A stretch of DNA of 64,000 nucleotides from assembly GCA_023105745.1 (NCBI GenBank), contig JALGQZ010000004.1:40748437-40812436 (forward strand), read 5' to 3'. This DNA is from Austropuccinia psidii (Eukaryota; Basidiomycota; Pucciniomycetes; Pucciniales; Sphaerophragmiaceae). Shown here piece by piece: positions 46,831 to 56,598 of this stretch. The notes beneath the pieces are model-generated. The model had not been told where the DNA came from. It did no database searches and worked only from the letters and a program-made list of their open reading frames with translations. The translations under genes were made by a program, and so were the position numbers. Every line of letters begins with the position of its first letter. Position 1 is the first letter of the stretch.

Positions 46831-47776
46831 TTACTTTTGGATTATTTGGCTCTTCCACCATGGCCATTTTCTCCTGCCATGGATTTCTTTCATTTCTGTA
46901 TACCATATACTAGCATGACCTTTAAATGCAGTATTCAATCTAGCAGTGATCCAGTAGTCTGGTATGCTTGGTACATCAATGAAGAGTCCATCAATATAAT
47001 CTATGAGTTCCATATGATCATATTCTCCTGATCCAGAGAATTTGGGCCAGTTTGAGGCCTCAGGAAGCTGTTTCAAGGCTTCCTTCTCTGAATAAGACAT
47101 GCCATCTCCATCTTGGTATTGTGATGGGGATCTTGCCTCATTCATCAACATGGCATCTGGTTTGATGTCATCTGGTTGATATGGATTATCCATAACTTGG
47201 CCTTGTGGTTGGGGCTTCAAGTTACGGTAGGCATTAAACAATTTATTAATGTCTTGGTCCAGACACTCCCTATCCCTTGTGCTGTGGTGTTGTTCTTCAA
47301 AGACTATATTCAGTCTTTTGTTGGTTTCTTCAGAGGCTTTGCTCAGTTGAGCATACCCTTCTTGAAGATTTTTAACTATCTGTTCCAAGGAGGCTTGAGT
47401 TTGTCTCATCCTCTCTTGGGCAGCTTTAATTTCTGCAAACTGCTTTGCAGATTGTTCAGCATATTGCGAAATTTGTAACCACAGTTTATCACTGTTGATG
47501 TTACTCTCAGATGTGACAATGTTATTTTCAGTCTGAGTGGGGGTAATGCTTCTATTACTAGGACACTTCTTCTAGAGTGGTTTACAACTACTTCTGGTTC
47601 TTGTGTACTTCTTTTACCAAATCTAACAGCTTCTGGATCATGGGGTCTGACTCTTTCCTCCTCTGGTTGAAGGAGGCTTTGTTCTTGCCCTTGTTTCCTT
47701 GTCTTCTCCTGGAAACTTCCTGGAATTGTGAAGAATGGTGACTCTTGGCCACTGATCTGCTGGTTTCTGAATGGTG
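46831..47776 (-). pseudogene. B2 gag ORF2 (linker, coiled coil and capsid)
   Basis: The linker frame SGQESPFFTIPGSFQEK is followed by a 1-bp deletion near 47570 relative to B1. The coiled coil (AEQSAKQFAEIKAAQERMRQ) and the capsid-like WPKFSGSGEYDHMELIDYID and WYTEMKEIHGRRKWPWWKS continue to a TAA right after QIIQK (46831). The identical stop occurs in B1. Confidence 0.88.
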
Positions 47777-48690
47777 TTAAGCCACTGGAGAGCTGATTTG
47801 GCCTGCTCCTTGTGAACCTGAGGGAATCTGAGTAGGCCCTGCCTGGGTTAATTGTTCTTCTATTGCTTGGATACTGGCTTGATTCTCCCTTATCCTCTGT
47901 GCCCTTGCCTCCAGGAGTCTGTGCTGCCTGGTAGGATTCCAACCTTTGGTGATTACCATAAGGTCTTTGAAGTCTATCTCTTTGAGACAGATCTTCTGGC
48001 AACTTGATCCAAGTTCTGCCCAGTGAGTTGCTAGGTTGAACCTCTTGTTGTCCATGCTCCATTGAAATAAGTCTTTGAGGAGTTGGTGGATCTGAAGAAC
48101 TTGATCCATATCCTTCCAGTCCTCTGGTTTGAGGTTTCTGTTGAATTGGAGTGTGAATGGCAAGGTTGATATTATCTCCCTCATTTTTTTGCCATCCACC
48201 ACTGTGTCCAAGGTGTCCTCTTGTTGGTCTTCTGGTTCTGGACAATCCTTCTCTGTCCTCTGGCTGGTTCCTTTGGAAGCCAAGATCTCTGAGGTGCGCA
48301 GGGGACATATCAGTGTTTGCAAGCAGTCAAAAACTCTATGTTCTTAGGGTATTTACCTTTGACTGTGCCTTGTACAAATTTATTGTCTGCTGACTTGGGC
48401 AGTTTGCCTTTGGAAGTTACAACTGGGTTAATAATTGTAATTTTTCCTGTACAAGTGGTTAAGGTTGGTTTACCTTGTCTTGAAGCAGAGTTTCATGGTT
48501 TTCTAATCCTCTGAGTGGCTATTGGTATCCACTTCTTGGCTGTAATTTGGCCTTCACTAAGCCCCTTCCCTTTGCCCTTGCTGCCCTCTGGTTCTGAGGG
48601 TGTCACTGGTATGTTGGCCTGTGACTGGGTTTCAACTGGTATGAAATTTTATTCCACTGAATCAAACAGGAAAAAAGAGGGCTTATGTCA
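47777..48690 (-). pseudogene. B2 gag ORF1, spliced
   Basis: Exon 2 (48288-47777) reads EILASKGTSQRTEKDCPEPE, DWKDMDQVLQIHQLLKDLFQ, HWAELGSSCQKICLKEIDFK and ends GAGQISSPVA. Exon 1 ends SADNKFVQGTVK at 48357; upstream it has TPSEPEGSKGKGKGLSEGQI and a TGA in RKP-stop-NSAS. The intron 48356-48289 is 68 nt (GTAAAT, CTGAT, CCTCAG). The helical middle aligns with element A ORF1 around the WAEL/WQGA segment. The start codon is not resolved. 48691-49230 is leader. Confidence 0.7.
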
Positions 48691-49230
48691 GTTAAGACTT
48701 CTTAAAAGGCTGGTTTTGCACGTCTAAGAATGGCCTCTGGGTTTGTATATTATTACAATATGCCCTTGTATTATGACAATGTAATTGAATTAACAATTCC
48801 ACGTCAAAAATACAGCTTACTGATATGTGGTATACTGTTTGTATACCAATATCTCACAGAATACTTGTAGTTAGCAAGTATAACCTGTCAAAAGATGGTG
48901 TATTACAGGGCAATTGAGTTAACAATGTGCCCAAACACGCCTCAACTGTTGGTTTATCAGTATGAGCTGTCTAAATTCACTTAAGAATTAGGGCTGTATT
49001 AGTGTCTTAAAATGTTTTTATATAAAAAACACGCCACAAATACTAGTCTTGTGGTTATTAGCCACATGACAGATACTCTATAATATATGAGTATTTATTA
49101 AAAATTTAAAAAATATATATAAAATATATATTTATAGAGAAAATTATGCCTAAAAAAAAGGTAAAACAGGTGGCAATAAATGATAAAAAAGAGAAAAACT
49201 TACTTGTAAGGTCCAAGAATAAATAAAAAA

Positions 49231-49246
49231 CACGGCCAGACCCCCA
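49231..49246 (-). promoter_or_regulatory. Candidate primer-binding site, B2
   Basis: In sense, TGGGGGTCTGGCCGTG, three bases after the 5' LTR; nearly the same 16-mer as in B1 and A. Confidence 0.55.
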
Positions 49247-49249
49247 AAG

Positions 49250-50687
49250 TGTCAGGGTGAGTCTATGATAAAGGTGTATATAAGTATTTACAAGCTTTAA
49301 CTATGACTGTGACACGGTAAAAATAGTTTTAAAAGATGATAAAGTTGATAATAAATGATTCAATTAAGATATTAAGGGCTTTACTATAGAGATATAGTGG
49401 TGGTGAGCGCTGTTGAAAGCCCTGGGTGCAGCTTTACCTGTTGGGTTACAATAATAAAGACTACAATACTTTTAATTTAAGAGTATACCTGATTATTAAC
49501 CAATAGTAAAACTGTTTTTGACATTTTACTACATAGGTTATTCAAGAGCAGGATGAGGATACAATTCTGGCTGTGAAAAGCCTCCTTTTTATCCTGAAAT
49601 GGGGTGGAAAGGGTGCTAGACCTTTCCACGTAGAGGAAGTGAAGATTTTTTCACTTTCTAGTACTGGCTTGTGGTTTGCAAACAGCTTTTATAGCATGTA
49701 TTGGGCTCAGATGTGGTTTTGAAACTACATCTGGGCGGTTTTCACCAATACGGGGTGAAAATTTTCATCTGGGGACCTCACAGCCTGATTCTGACGTGTA
49801 TGACGCGTAGAATGCTGTACAGAAACTGTATGGGACCCCAGTATTGACTGACATATGAGTTATTTAAGTAAAAACATGCTTCTTCGTCTATTTGACACCT
49901 CATATTCATGATTATGGGATATTATCCCATGGTAAGGCTGTATATGACAGCAGGTGGGATTTTGACCTTAAAACAGCCATAACTTTGTCAATTCTTGAGA
50001 TATCAACCTCAAAATTTGTTAAGTGTGTATCCCTGTGTGTGCTCTACAAAATGGTACCTCATTTGATATGGGTATCATTCAATATGGCAAGGTTATCCCT
50101 TGTACAAGATTTTTGTACATTTGCGTGTTTTAGGCAAAAAGCTGTATTGAGCTTGTTTGCCCCATAACTTCTGCAGTAGTTGAGATATGGGGAAGTGGAT
50201 GACACCATCAGATAGCCCTGATTGTGCTATTTCCAAAAAGACCCCACTTCAGGTATCCCACACTAAAACTGTAGAAATTAGATGAGAGGTGAATGTTTTG
50301 TTCACCCTTATTTGGCCTGAAATTGACCATAACTCCAGTAATATTGGTGCTAGCTCAGTTTGGCTGGTACCATTGGATAGCCCTGGCTTAGAGCTTCATT
50401 TTGAGTACCCATTTGATGGGGTTAAGCCTCTCCTTCTAGATTTTAGATGAGAGGTGAAAATTAAGGTTTATGCTCAGCAATAACTTTGAGCAGGAATAAC
50501 TTTGTTATTTCTAGTCCTATGGTGATGGGACTTATATTTTCAGGAAGAAGTGAGTTTCCTATTTCTTTTGATAGCTTTTGAGCTGATTTGGCTCAGCTTC
50601 ATTTCTTGGTGGTATCTTGGCTATACCATTGGTTTATGGTATTTTGTCTGTCATGCTTGTGCTCTGGTTTTGAGTCACAGGCTGACA
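49250..50687 (-). repeat. B2 5' LTR
   Basis: 1,438 bp, TGTCAGGGTGAG...AGGCTGACA, followed by the TSD copy GCTGT at 50688-50692. Confidence 0.94.
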
Positions 50688-51482
50688 GCTGTACTGTACT
50701 TAGATGATATTATGGTCTTCGTTAGCTCTTTGGATGAATATGTTAAACATGTGGCCTCTGTTCTCCAAAGACTGAGGGAAAATAATTTGTTTGCTAAAGC
50801 CTCAAAGTGTGTATTCCATGCCTCAAGTGTGGAATACTTGGGCATGTTGATCCAAGTGATGGCCTCAAGATGGATTCTTCAAAGGTTCAACAAATCCTCA
50901 ATTGGCCTCAGCCCAAGAACATCAAGGCCCTCCAATTGTTTCTTGGCTTTGCCAACTTTTATCGTTGTTTCATTAAGAATTATTTCAAAAAAATCTCTGC
51001 TCTCACTTCCCTCCTTAAACAAGATTCTCCCTTTATCTTCAATGAAGAAGCTCTTAGTCAGTTTCAAAGCTCAAAGAAGCTTTCACCACTGCTCCTATTC
51101 TCTCTCATTTTAATCCTTTTCTACCAACTATTGTAGAGACTGATGCTTCTGAATATGCCTTGGGTGCTGTACATCCCATTGCATTTGATAGTCGCAAGCT
51201 CTTACCAGATGAACTCAACTATGAAATTCATGACAAGGAACTCCTTGGCATAGTTTGGGCTCTCAAGCGCTGGAGAGTGTTTCTCCTTTCTCTTTCTGAT
51301 TCCTTTGAGGTCTTGACAGACCATTGTTCTCTTTGGTATTTTATGTCCTCTAAAATCCTTACTTGTCGTCAAGCCCATTGGGCTTAATTTCTATCTGAAT
51401 TCTATTTTATCATCACTTACCGCCCAGGCAGGTTGGCCACTTTACCAGATGCCTTGTCACGTCTGGACGACGTGTACCCAGA
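50688..51482 (+). pseudogene. Element E RT C-terminus and RNase H
   Basis: Resumes with the catalytic VLYLDDIMVFVSS box immediately after B2. Conserved blocks follow in shifting frames: [14 protein letters not shown], then (frameshift near 50850) [20 protein letters not shown] and [20 protein letters not shown], then (frameshift near 51080) RNase [33 protein letters not shown] and FEVLTDHCSLWYF. A TAA at 51386 precedes YRPGRLATLPDALSR, the RNase H tail. Confidence 0.93.
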
Positions 51483-52500
51483 GAGCGGGGTGGATTTCAT
51501 CAGCAAGAATCCTCAAAATTTTCATCAAGTTCTCAAGCAAAATTAAATTCAAGAGTCAAGATTCTTTTCAATAGGAGTTGATATGTTTTCAGATGTAGTT
51601 GATCAAATTCAAAGACAATTATGGCAAGACAAAGATTCTAAGGAAATCCTCAAGAAATTAGCAAGAGGAGAATCAGTCCCAGACTATTCTCTTGAACCTC
51701 AAGCAAAATTATTATTGTACAAAGATAGAGTAGTCATTCCAAGCAATCATGAAAGTCAATTGGACATTCTTCAAAAGCGTCATGACTCACCGTTGGCTGG
51801 CCAACCTGGCCAGGAGAAGCCCCTCAAGCTCATCAAGAGGGATTTTTGTTGGGCTGGCATGAATCAAATCATCAAGGACTATGTGTCCTCATGTCAGCAA
51901 TGTTCAAGAAACAAGAACATCCACCATAAGAAGCTTGAGCTACTCAAGCCTCTTCAAATTCCATCTGGTCCTTGGAATTCACTATCAATGGACTTTATCA
52001 CTCAATTGCCGTTGTCAAGCAACTTCTACTCAATTTTAGTAGTTGTAGACAGATTTTCAAAAATGGAAATATTTATTCCAACTTATTCATCAATCACTGC
52101 TTTGGACTTAGCGCAAATCTTTATTAGTCATGTCTTTTCCAAACATGGTCTTCCAATCAGTATTGTGAGTGATAGAGGTTCATTATTTGTTTCATCATTC
52201 TGAACCCAATTATGTCAGCAGCTCAGGATATCAAGAGATCTTTCAACTGCTTTTCCTCCTGATACAGATGGACAGACAGAGAGGGTAAATCAGATTGTAG
52301 AACAGTATCTTTGGATGTATGTCAGTTACAATCAAGATGACTGGCACACCGGGCTCCCTGTGGCTGAATTTTCCTATAATAATGCAGAACATTCATCAAC
52401 AAAACAGTCTCCATTTTTCACTATTTATGGAAGAAATCCCAGCTTTGATTCAATTCACATTTCTCAAGATACACCTGCTGGAAAGTTATAATCAAAACTC
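51483..52500 (+). pseudogene. Element E integrase core
   Basis: The main open block is 51583-52203. Zinc-binding domain: LQKRHDSPLAGQPGQ, in which the second His of the family's HxxxLAGHPG is Gln, and CQQCSRNK. DDE core: SMDFITQLP, IVSDRGSLFVSSF, then after a TGA (52201) DGQTERVNQIVEQYL. Stops follow at 52490 and 52504. An earlier TAA at 51543 lies in the linker. Catalytic residues are present, but the second zinc ligand is lost. Confidence 0.93.
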
Positions 52501-53035
52501 CAATAAGTACAGCAAGTTGTCAGAGAAGAATTAGAGTCAGCAATAAAGCGTTTTGTGAAGTATGCAGATAAAAATACAGAAATTCCACCTGATTTCCGAC
52601 CTGGGGACAAAGTATGGCTAGCTTCCAAGAACATCAAGACAACAAGACCCACAAAGAAGCTCTCAGAAAGATGGTTGGACCCTTTGAAGTTCTGAAGAAG
52701 ATTGGAAGCCATGCAGATCACCTCAAGTTTCCTCAACAATGGAAGTCAGTTCACCCTGTTTTCCACATTTCCTTGTTAGAACCAGTGAAAAAATCAACTA
52801 TCCCAAATTGACATCAATTGCCACCCCCACCAGTAATAGTGAAAGAGCAAGAAGAATGGGGAGTGGCTCAGGTTCTGGACTCAAAACTCAAGAGAGGTTC
52901 ATTATGATATTTAGCTGAGTGGAAAGAATTCAGTGAAGACCCAGAAAGAACAACTTGGGAACCAGCTTCCAACCTTACCAACTCTCCAGACCTTGTCAAG
53001 GACTTTCACACCTTATATCCTGACAAGCATGGCCC
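52501..53035 (+). pseudogene. Element E integrase C-terminus and chromodomain
   Basis: FRPGDKVWLASKNIKTTRPT and the GPF-like module (WKSVHPVFHISLLEPVKKST) are readable across a frameshift near 52675. A chromodomain follows with WGVAQVLDSKLKRG and EWKEFSEDPERTTWEPASNL, the classic W-x-P/E...TWEP pattern, and the tail DLVKDFHTLYPDKHGPN. Stops lie at 52809 and nearby. Confidence 0.9.
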
Positions 53036-53056
53036 AAATGCCTCAAGAGTTTGATT

Positions 53057-53480
53057 TATGGTGCTTGGTGGGGATTGGAGGTTATGAAAGTAAGTTCCTC
53101 TCCTGGCATGCACCTTTAAGGGGGTATTCTACCCAGATTTGTTGTATGCATCACCTTGGCCACTTTGTGAGCACTTGTCAATTCTTTGCACAGGTTCATA
53201 ACGCCTTGCAACATCATACCCTCAAGAGTATGGACCTTTCATCAAGATATGGCCCAATATTTTCCCTTACTTTCTTTTCTTTCTTTAATCATGCCATAAA
53301 TTATCTTTCAAGACATTCATTACCACAATTCATGTTATGGCAAAGTTTCTTTTTCATTTATGGTGCTTGGTGAGGAGTGGAAGTTATGAAAGTAAGTTCC
53401 ATCTCCTGGTATGCATCCCTGAGGGGTCTACTTCTTGTAAAACACTACCTTGGCCATGCTGTGAGCATCAAATGCTTGAT
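53057..53480 (+). repeat. Diverged direct repeat in E 3' region
   Basis: 53057-53170 and 53358-53480 both read TTATGGTGCTTGGTG, GG-GGTTATGAAAGTAAGTTCC, CTCCTGG-ATGCA, a variable part, then ACCTTGGCCA...TGTGAGCA. Each copy contains a strong donor-like GTAAGT; the first has a possible acceptor (TTTGCACAG) at 53193. Coding meaning, if any, is not visible. 53481-53753 shows only T/C-rich sequence. Confidence 0.7.
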
Positions 53481-53753
53481 TTTATCTTTCAGAACATTTT
53501 GGCCCAGATCAAGCAACACACCACAAGAAAGACAACCCTCAGGCATATCTTATTTCTTTCTTTACTCTCGTTTTCTCTCAATTATTTTTCATTTTCATTT
53601 CTATTTCATTTTCTTTCACTTGTATCATTTATTTTTCATTTCTTGTTTCAAAAGCAGCAATCATAACTCCCATATCTTGTTAAGGGAGTCAATTTATTTA
53701 ATAATCAAGAGCAAACATTAGTAATGGTAAAGACCAGCTACAGATAATTCTCA

Positions 53754-54933
53754 TCAAAATTTCTTCAAGGCTTCTCTAAACTTAACAACCATGGCTTCTT
53801 CATAAACAACTGCCTCCTTGGCCAAAGCAATAGTAGGCTCCCCTGGAATATCACTCTTCTTAGCCTTATCAACAAACACCTCAGTCAAAGCATCAACTTC
53901 AGCAAATAAGGATGTGACCACCTTTCTGTTCACCCTTTTCTGATCAGTGAAGTTTCCAGTTATATTCCAGTGGCAACAGGTTTCAAAGATTGAATCAGGC
54001 TCTAGAGACATTGGATCCCTAGAGGTACTGGCCATGGGTGGTTGGACATGGGTGGAGGTAGAAGCAAGGGGAGATGGCCTGGTTGGGGATGGATTGGAAG
54101 GTGGAAGAGGTTGTGGGGATCATTGGACTTCAAGATTGGTGGCACAGGCTAGGACAGGAGGTGAAGGGGTGGATTGAATTATTCTCTTTTGGATGGGGGT
54201 GGTTACTGCAAGCTCTTCTCCATCTAATTCATCACTTCCCTCAGCATCAGCATAAAGATCTTCTGGCACCACAAAATTCCTCTTCAATTTGAAAACTCTT
54301 CCATCCTTCCTGGTGACCAATATAGGAACTTCTGGGGCTACTCCAATGGGGTTGCCTTGGGGGTGAATTGAGCCTCCAGTCCTGGCCCAAGAACTTGTGG
54401 TGTGATTCCAACGTTGAACACCTCTCATTGTAAGTCCAGTCACTGAAAAGGAAAAGAAAAAAAGAAAAGAAATCCACAAATGTTAGTATCTTATCAACCT
54501 TTTGACCATTCAACTCACAATTGGAGTGGCCAGAAGTAGCATCAGAGGTTGGGGGTTCATCAACAGGAGCTTCCAACCCAAATCTTCCACCCTTCTTGAT
54601 ACTGCTCCATAATCTTCTGGGGATATCTGGAAATCTATGGTTGGCCTGGGAACAATTCCTCTTTCCAAGATTGCAGAACTGGCACCTGGTGGCCCTAGCA
54701 GTAGCAGACTCAACACAGGGAACTCCTTTCTTCTGGCAATTGACACAAGGTTGTTCAATAACTCTGACAGATTCAAAACCATCATAGGTTTTATTTATTT
54801 CATAAATTTCTTTGGGTGCCATGCTTTCTTCAGACAGCTCCCTCAGTTTATCAAAAATACCAGGGCCATAAAGCACAGAACGCGGGGAATCAGAGGCAGT
54901 GGAGTCAGATATGGATGTCAGCCTTGAACTCAT
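53754..54933 (-). pseudogene. Antisense spliced gene in element E encoding a Zn2Cys6-like protein
   Basis: An ATG at 54933 opens exon 1 (54933-54519). The intron 54518-54443 (76 nt) has GTGAGT, TACTAAC, a long pyrimidine tract and TTTTCAG. Exon 2 runs 54442-53754. The spliced length is exactly 368 codons including the stop, interrupted only by one TGA (codon 246, 54120-54122). Residues 1-60 are Ser/acidic; residues 63-94 hold six cysteines with spacing CX2CX6CX10CX2CX6C, within the fungal Zn2Cys6 (Gal4-type) consensus. A Pro/Trp-containing region (RFPDIPRRLWSS), an acidic region (DAEGSDELDGEELA), a Pro/Ser-rich linker and a helical C-terminus (SLFAEVDALTEVFVDKAKKS) follow. It lies antisense between pol and the 3' LTR. 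By family logic it could bind DNA; retroelement regulation or a captured host gene are both possible. The lone stop makes this copy probably inactive. Confidence 0.78.
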
Positions 54934-55189
54934 TCCTTAAGATCAAAATTGAAAGTCAAAACCCAATAAGCAAGGCATTTATGGAAATTGACCAGTCAAG
55001 GGGGGATAAGAAGAAAGACATTCAAGAAGAAATCAAGATCAAATAGAGAAAAACTGCTTCAAATGGCCCAATTGGCCAATTTCATGAATGTATGCACTTT
55101 GGCACAAATGGCCATATCAGACCTCAAAACTTCAAAATAGCTCATTTTTATCATTTTTTATCAAAATATGCTTAATTATGCATATTGGC

Positions 55190-55425
55190 AAATTTGCGCA
55201 TTTTGCTCAATTTTGCGCATTTGCGCACTTTTGCGCAAAAGGCTTCAAAAGGCCTTTTTGGCCCATTTCATAATGATTGCGCATTTTGCGCAAAAATGCG
55301 CAAAATGGCCAGAATCCATTATAAGGCCATTTTTTCATCATTAATCATTTTTTTTCAATTTTTTCACCAATATATGCCATTATGGCATATATGCGCATTT
55401 GCGCATTTTGCGCATTTTTGTGCAA
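55190..55425. promoter_or_regulatory. Cluster of ten TGCGCA palindromes
   Basis: TGCGCA occurs ten times, mostly as TTTGCGCA or TTTTGCGCAAAA, in three groups (about 55194-55240, 55277-55312, 55389-55422). It lies 260-490 bp upstream of the antisense gene start and before the 3' LTR. The surrounding sequence is almost free of CpG. The words resemble E2F-type TTTSGCGC sites, but any binding factor is unknown. The flanks are rich in GGCCA/TGGCC. From 54934 to 55190 and 55426 to 55874 I see no gene. Confidence 0.72.
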
Positions 55426-55874
55426 ATCAGCCAAAAACCTCTTTAATCACAAAATCAGGGATTTTGGCCAGGACTTCTGAAATGGTCCAAAGCCTCAAGT
55501 ATTGGCCATTTTATGCCAACACTCTCAAGATTCAAGTTATGATGAAATCAGGTGTTCTTGGGACATAAGCCCAGGTCACCCACTTTCCAAAAGCCATGAG
55601 GACTCAAGAAATGTTTGGTGAAGACAGTCAATACAAGAATGAAGAAGTTTTAAGAAGAATGAAGGAATTTTGAAGGAAAAGAGGGAATTCTGAATCAAGA
55701 TCAAGGGGAAAAAAATACCTAAAAGTGATCAAATGGAGATTTTTTTTGGGTATTGATTGAAGAAGAAAGTTTAATGGGATAAATTGAAGGAATTGGGGGA
55801 ATGAACTTTATGGATTGATTTCAAGCTCATCAAGACTCACTATACTTATATGGTTCTCAGAGGTCACCACTTTC

Positions 55875-55887
55875 AAGAGGGAGATAA
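55875..55887 (+). promoter_or_regulatory. Polypurine tract of element E
   Basis: AAGAGGGAGATAA abuts the 3' LTR at 55888. Confidence 0.78.
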
Positions 55888-56598
55888 TGTCACATCCAAG
55901 GAGGCAGGGGCATTACCAATCATCTTCAACAATCATTACTTCATTCATACCCTTCAAAACCCAATCAGCAAGGGGGTTTCATTCAACATTCTCCAAATAC
56001 AGTTTTCAGACCTCAATACAGTTTCATACAGGCAAGACCCAAATACAGGATTCAGCAAATACAGGCCTTTCATCAATACAGGTGCAAATACCTGTATTGA
56101 CTGTATAACCTGGATTGGATTCAGCAATACAGGAGTCAATCCCACATCCAACTTCTTCCAGCATACAGGCAAGTATCTCAAAACTAAAACTCCAAGGCTG
56201 GTATTTCTCACATATACCAGCCCCTCTTCATCCACCTGTGGGTTTTTCCCCCAGTTAACTAAAATATTGGATTTATTATTCAATATTATTTTATCAATTA
56301 TTAAATTAGTGTCTGCCTTCCCTCACCTGTTCAGTAGAGTCCTGGTGGCCATATCCTTTATTAATCCTTTTCTCTTTTCTGAACAGGTTGAAACAGTGAT
56401 ACAGGATTATTTGTGGTTGGCTCTTTATTATTGCTTTTGTTTTTCTCTCATATCTTTTAATGCTTATTATTTTATGACTAGGAATTTATCCTCTTATTTC
56501 ATAACTCTTGTAAATTGAGTATTTTATTCTGATCCCTCCATAAGTACGTCTGTTCACTGAGTGCCAGGCCCTCTTCACTTAGAAGAGCCCCTGTGACA
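55888..56598 (+). repeat. Element E 3' LTR
   Basis: 711 bp, TGTCACATCC...CTGTGACA, followed by the TSD copy TCTTG. The U3 region has about eight (A)ATACAGG words between 56000 and 56170. It carries one copy of the 299-bp segment that is doubled at the 5' end. Confidence 0.93.

Larger units (their letters stand above)
41003..50687 (-). mobile_element. Ty3/gypsy chromovirus B2, inserted in element E RT
   Basis: 9,685 bp, full-length, minus strand. LTRs 41003-42439 and 49250-50687 begin TGTCAGGGTGAG and end CTGACA; TSD GCTGT at 40998-41002 and 50688-50692. The LTRs differ at about 5 of the first 290 bp by eye, so this copy is younger than B1. It has at least six coding lesions (three pol stops, a protease-RT frameshift, a gag frameshift and the gag stop shared with B1). 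Confidence 0.95.
36599..56598 (+). mobile_element. Ty3/gypsy chromovirus E with antisense gene, split by B2
   Basis: LTRs 36599-37290 and 55888-56598 have TGTCACA/TGTGACA ends; the TSD TCTTG is at 36594-36598 and 56599-56603. Plus-strand order: 5' LTR, leader with TTGATT repeats, gag, protease, RT (split by B2 at 41003-50687), RNase H, integrase, chromodomain; then a 2.8-kb 3' region with an antisense spliced gene and a TGCGCA cluster; PPT; 3' LTR. Without B2 the element is about 10.3 kb. Multiple stops and frameshifts disable gag and pol. It interrupts gene G. Confidence 0.94.

Noticed and set aside
47777..48308. ORF2-frame sequence overlapping B2 gag ORF1 as a separate gene
   Set aside because: Between B1 and B2 it changes more residues than ORF1, as expected of a shadow frame; only the part beyond 47777 is supported as gag ORF2.
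53754..54933. Reading the antisense gene as an env-like third ORF
   Set aside because: It is on the opposite strand, has an intron and a cysteine cluster, and shows no signal peptide or membrane segment outside the intron translation.
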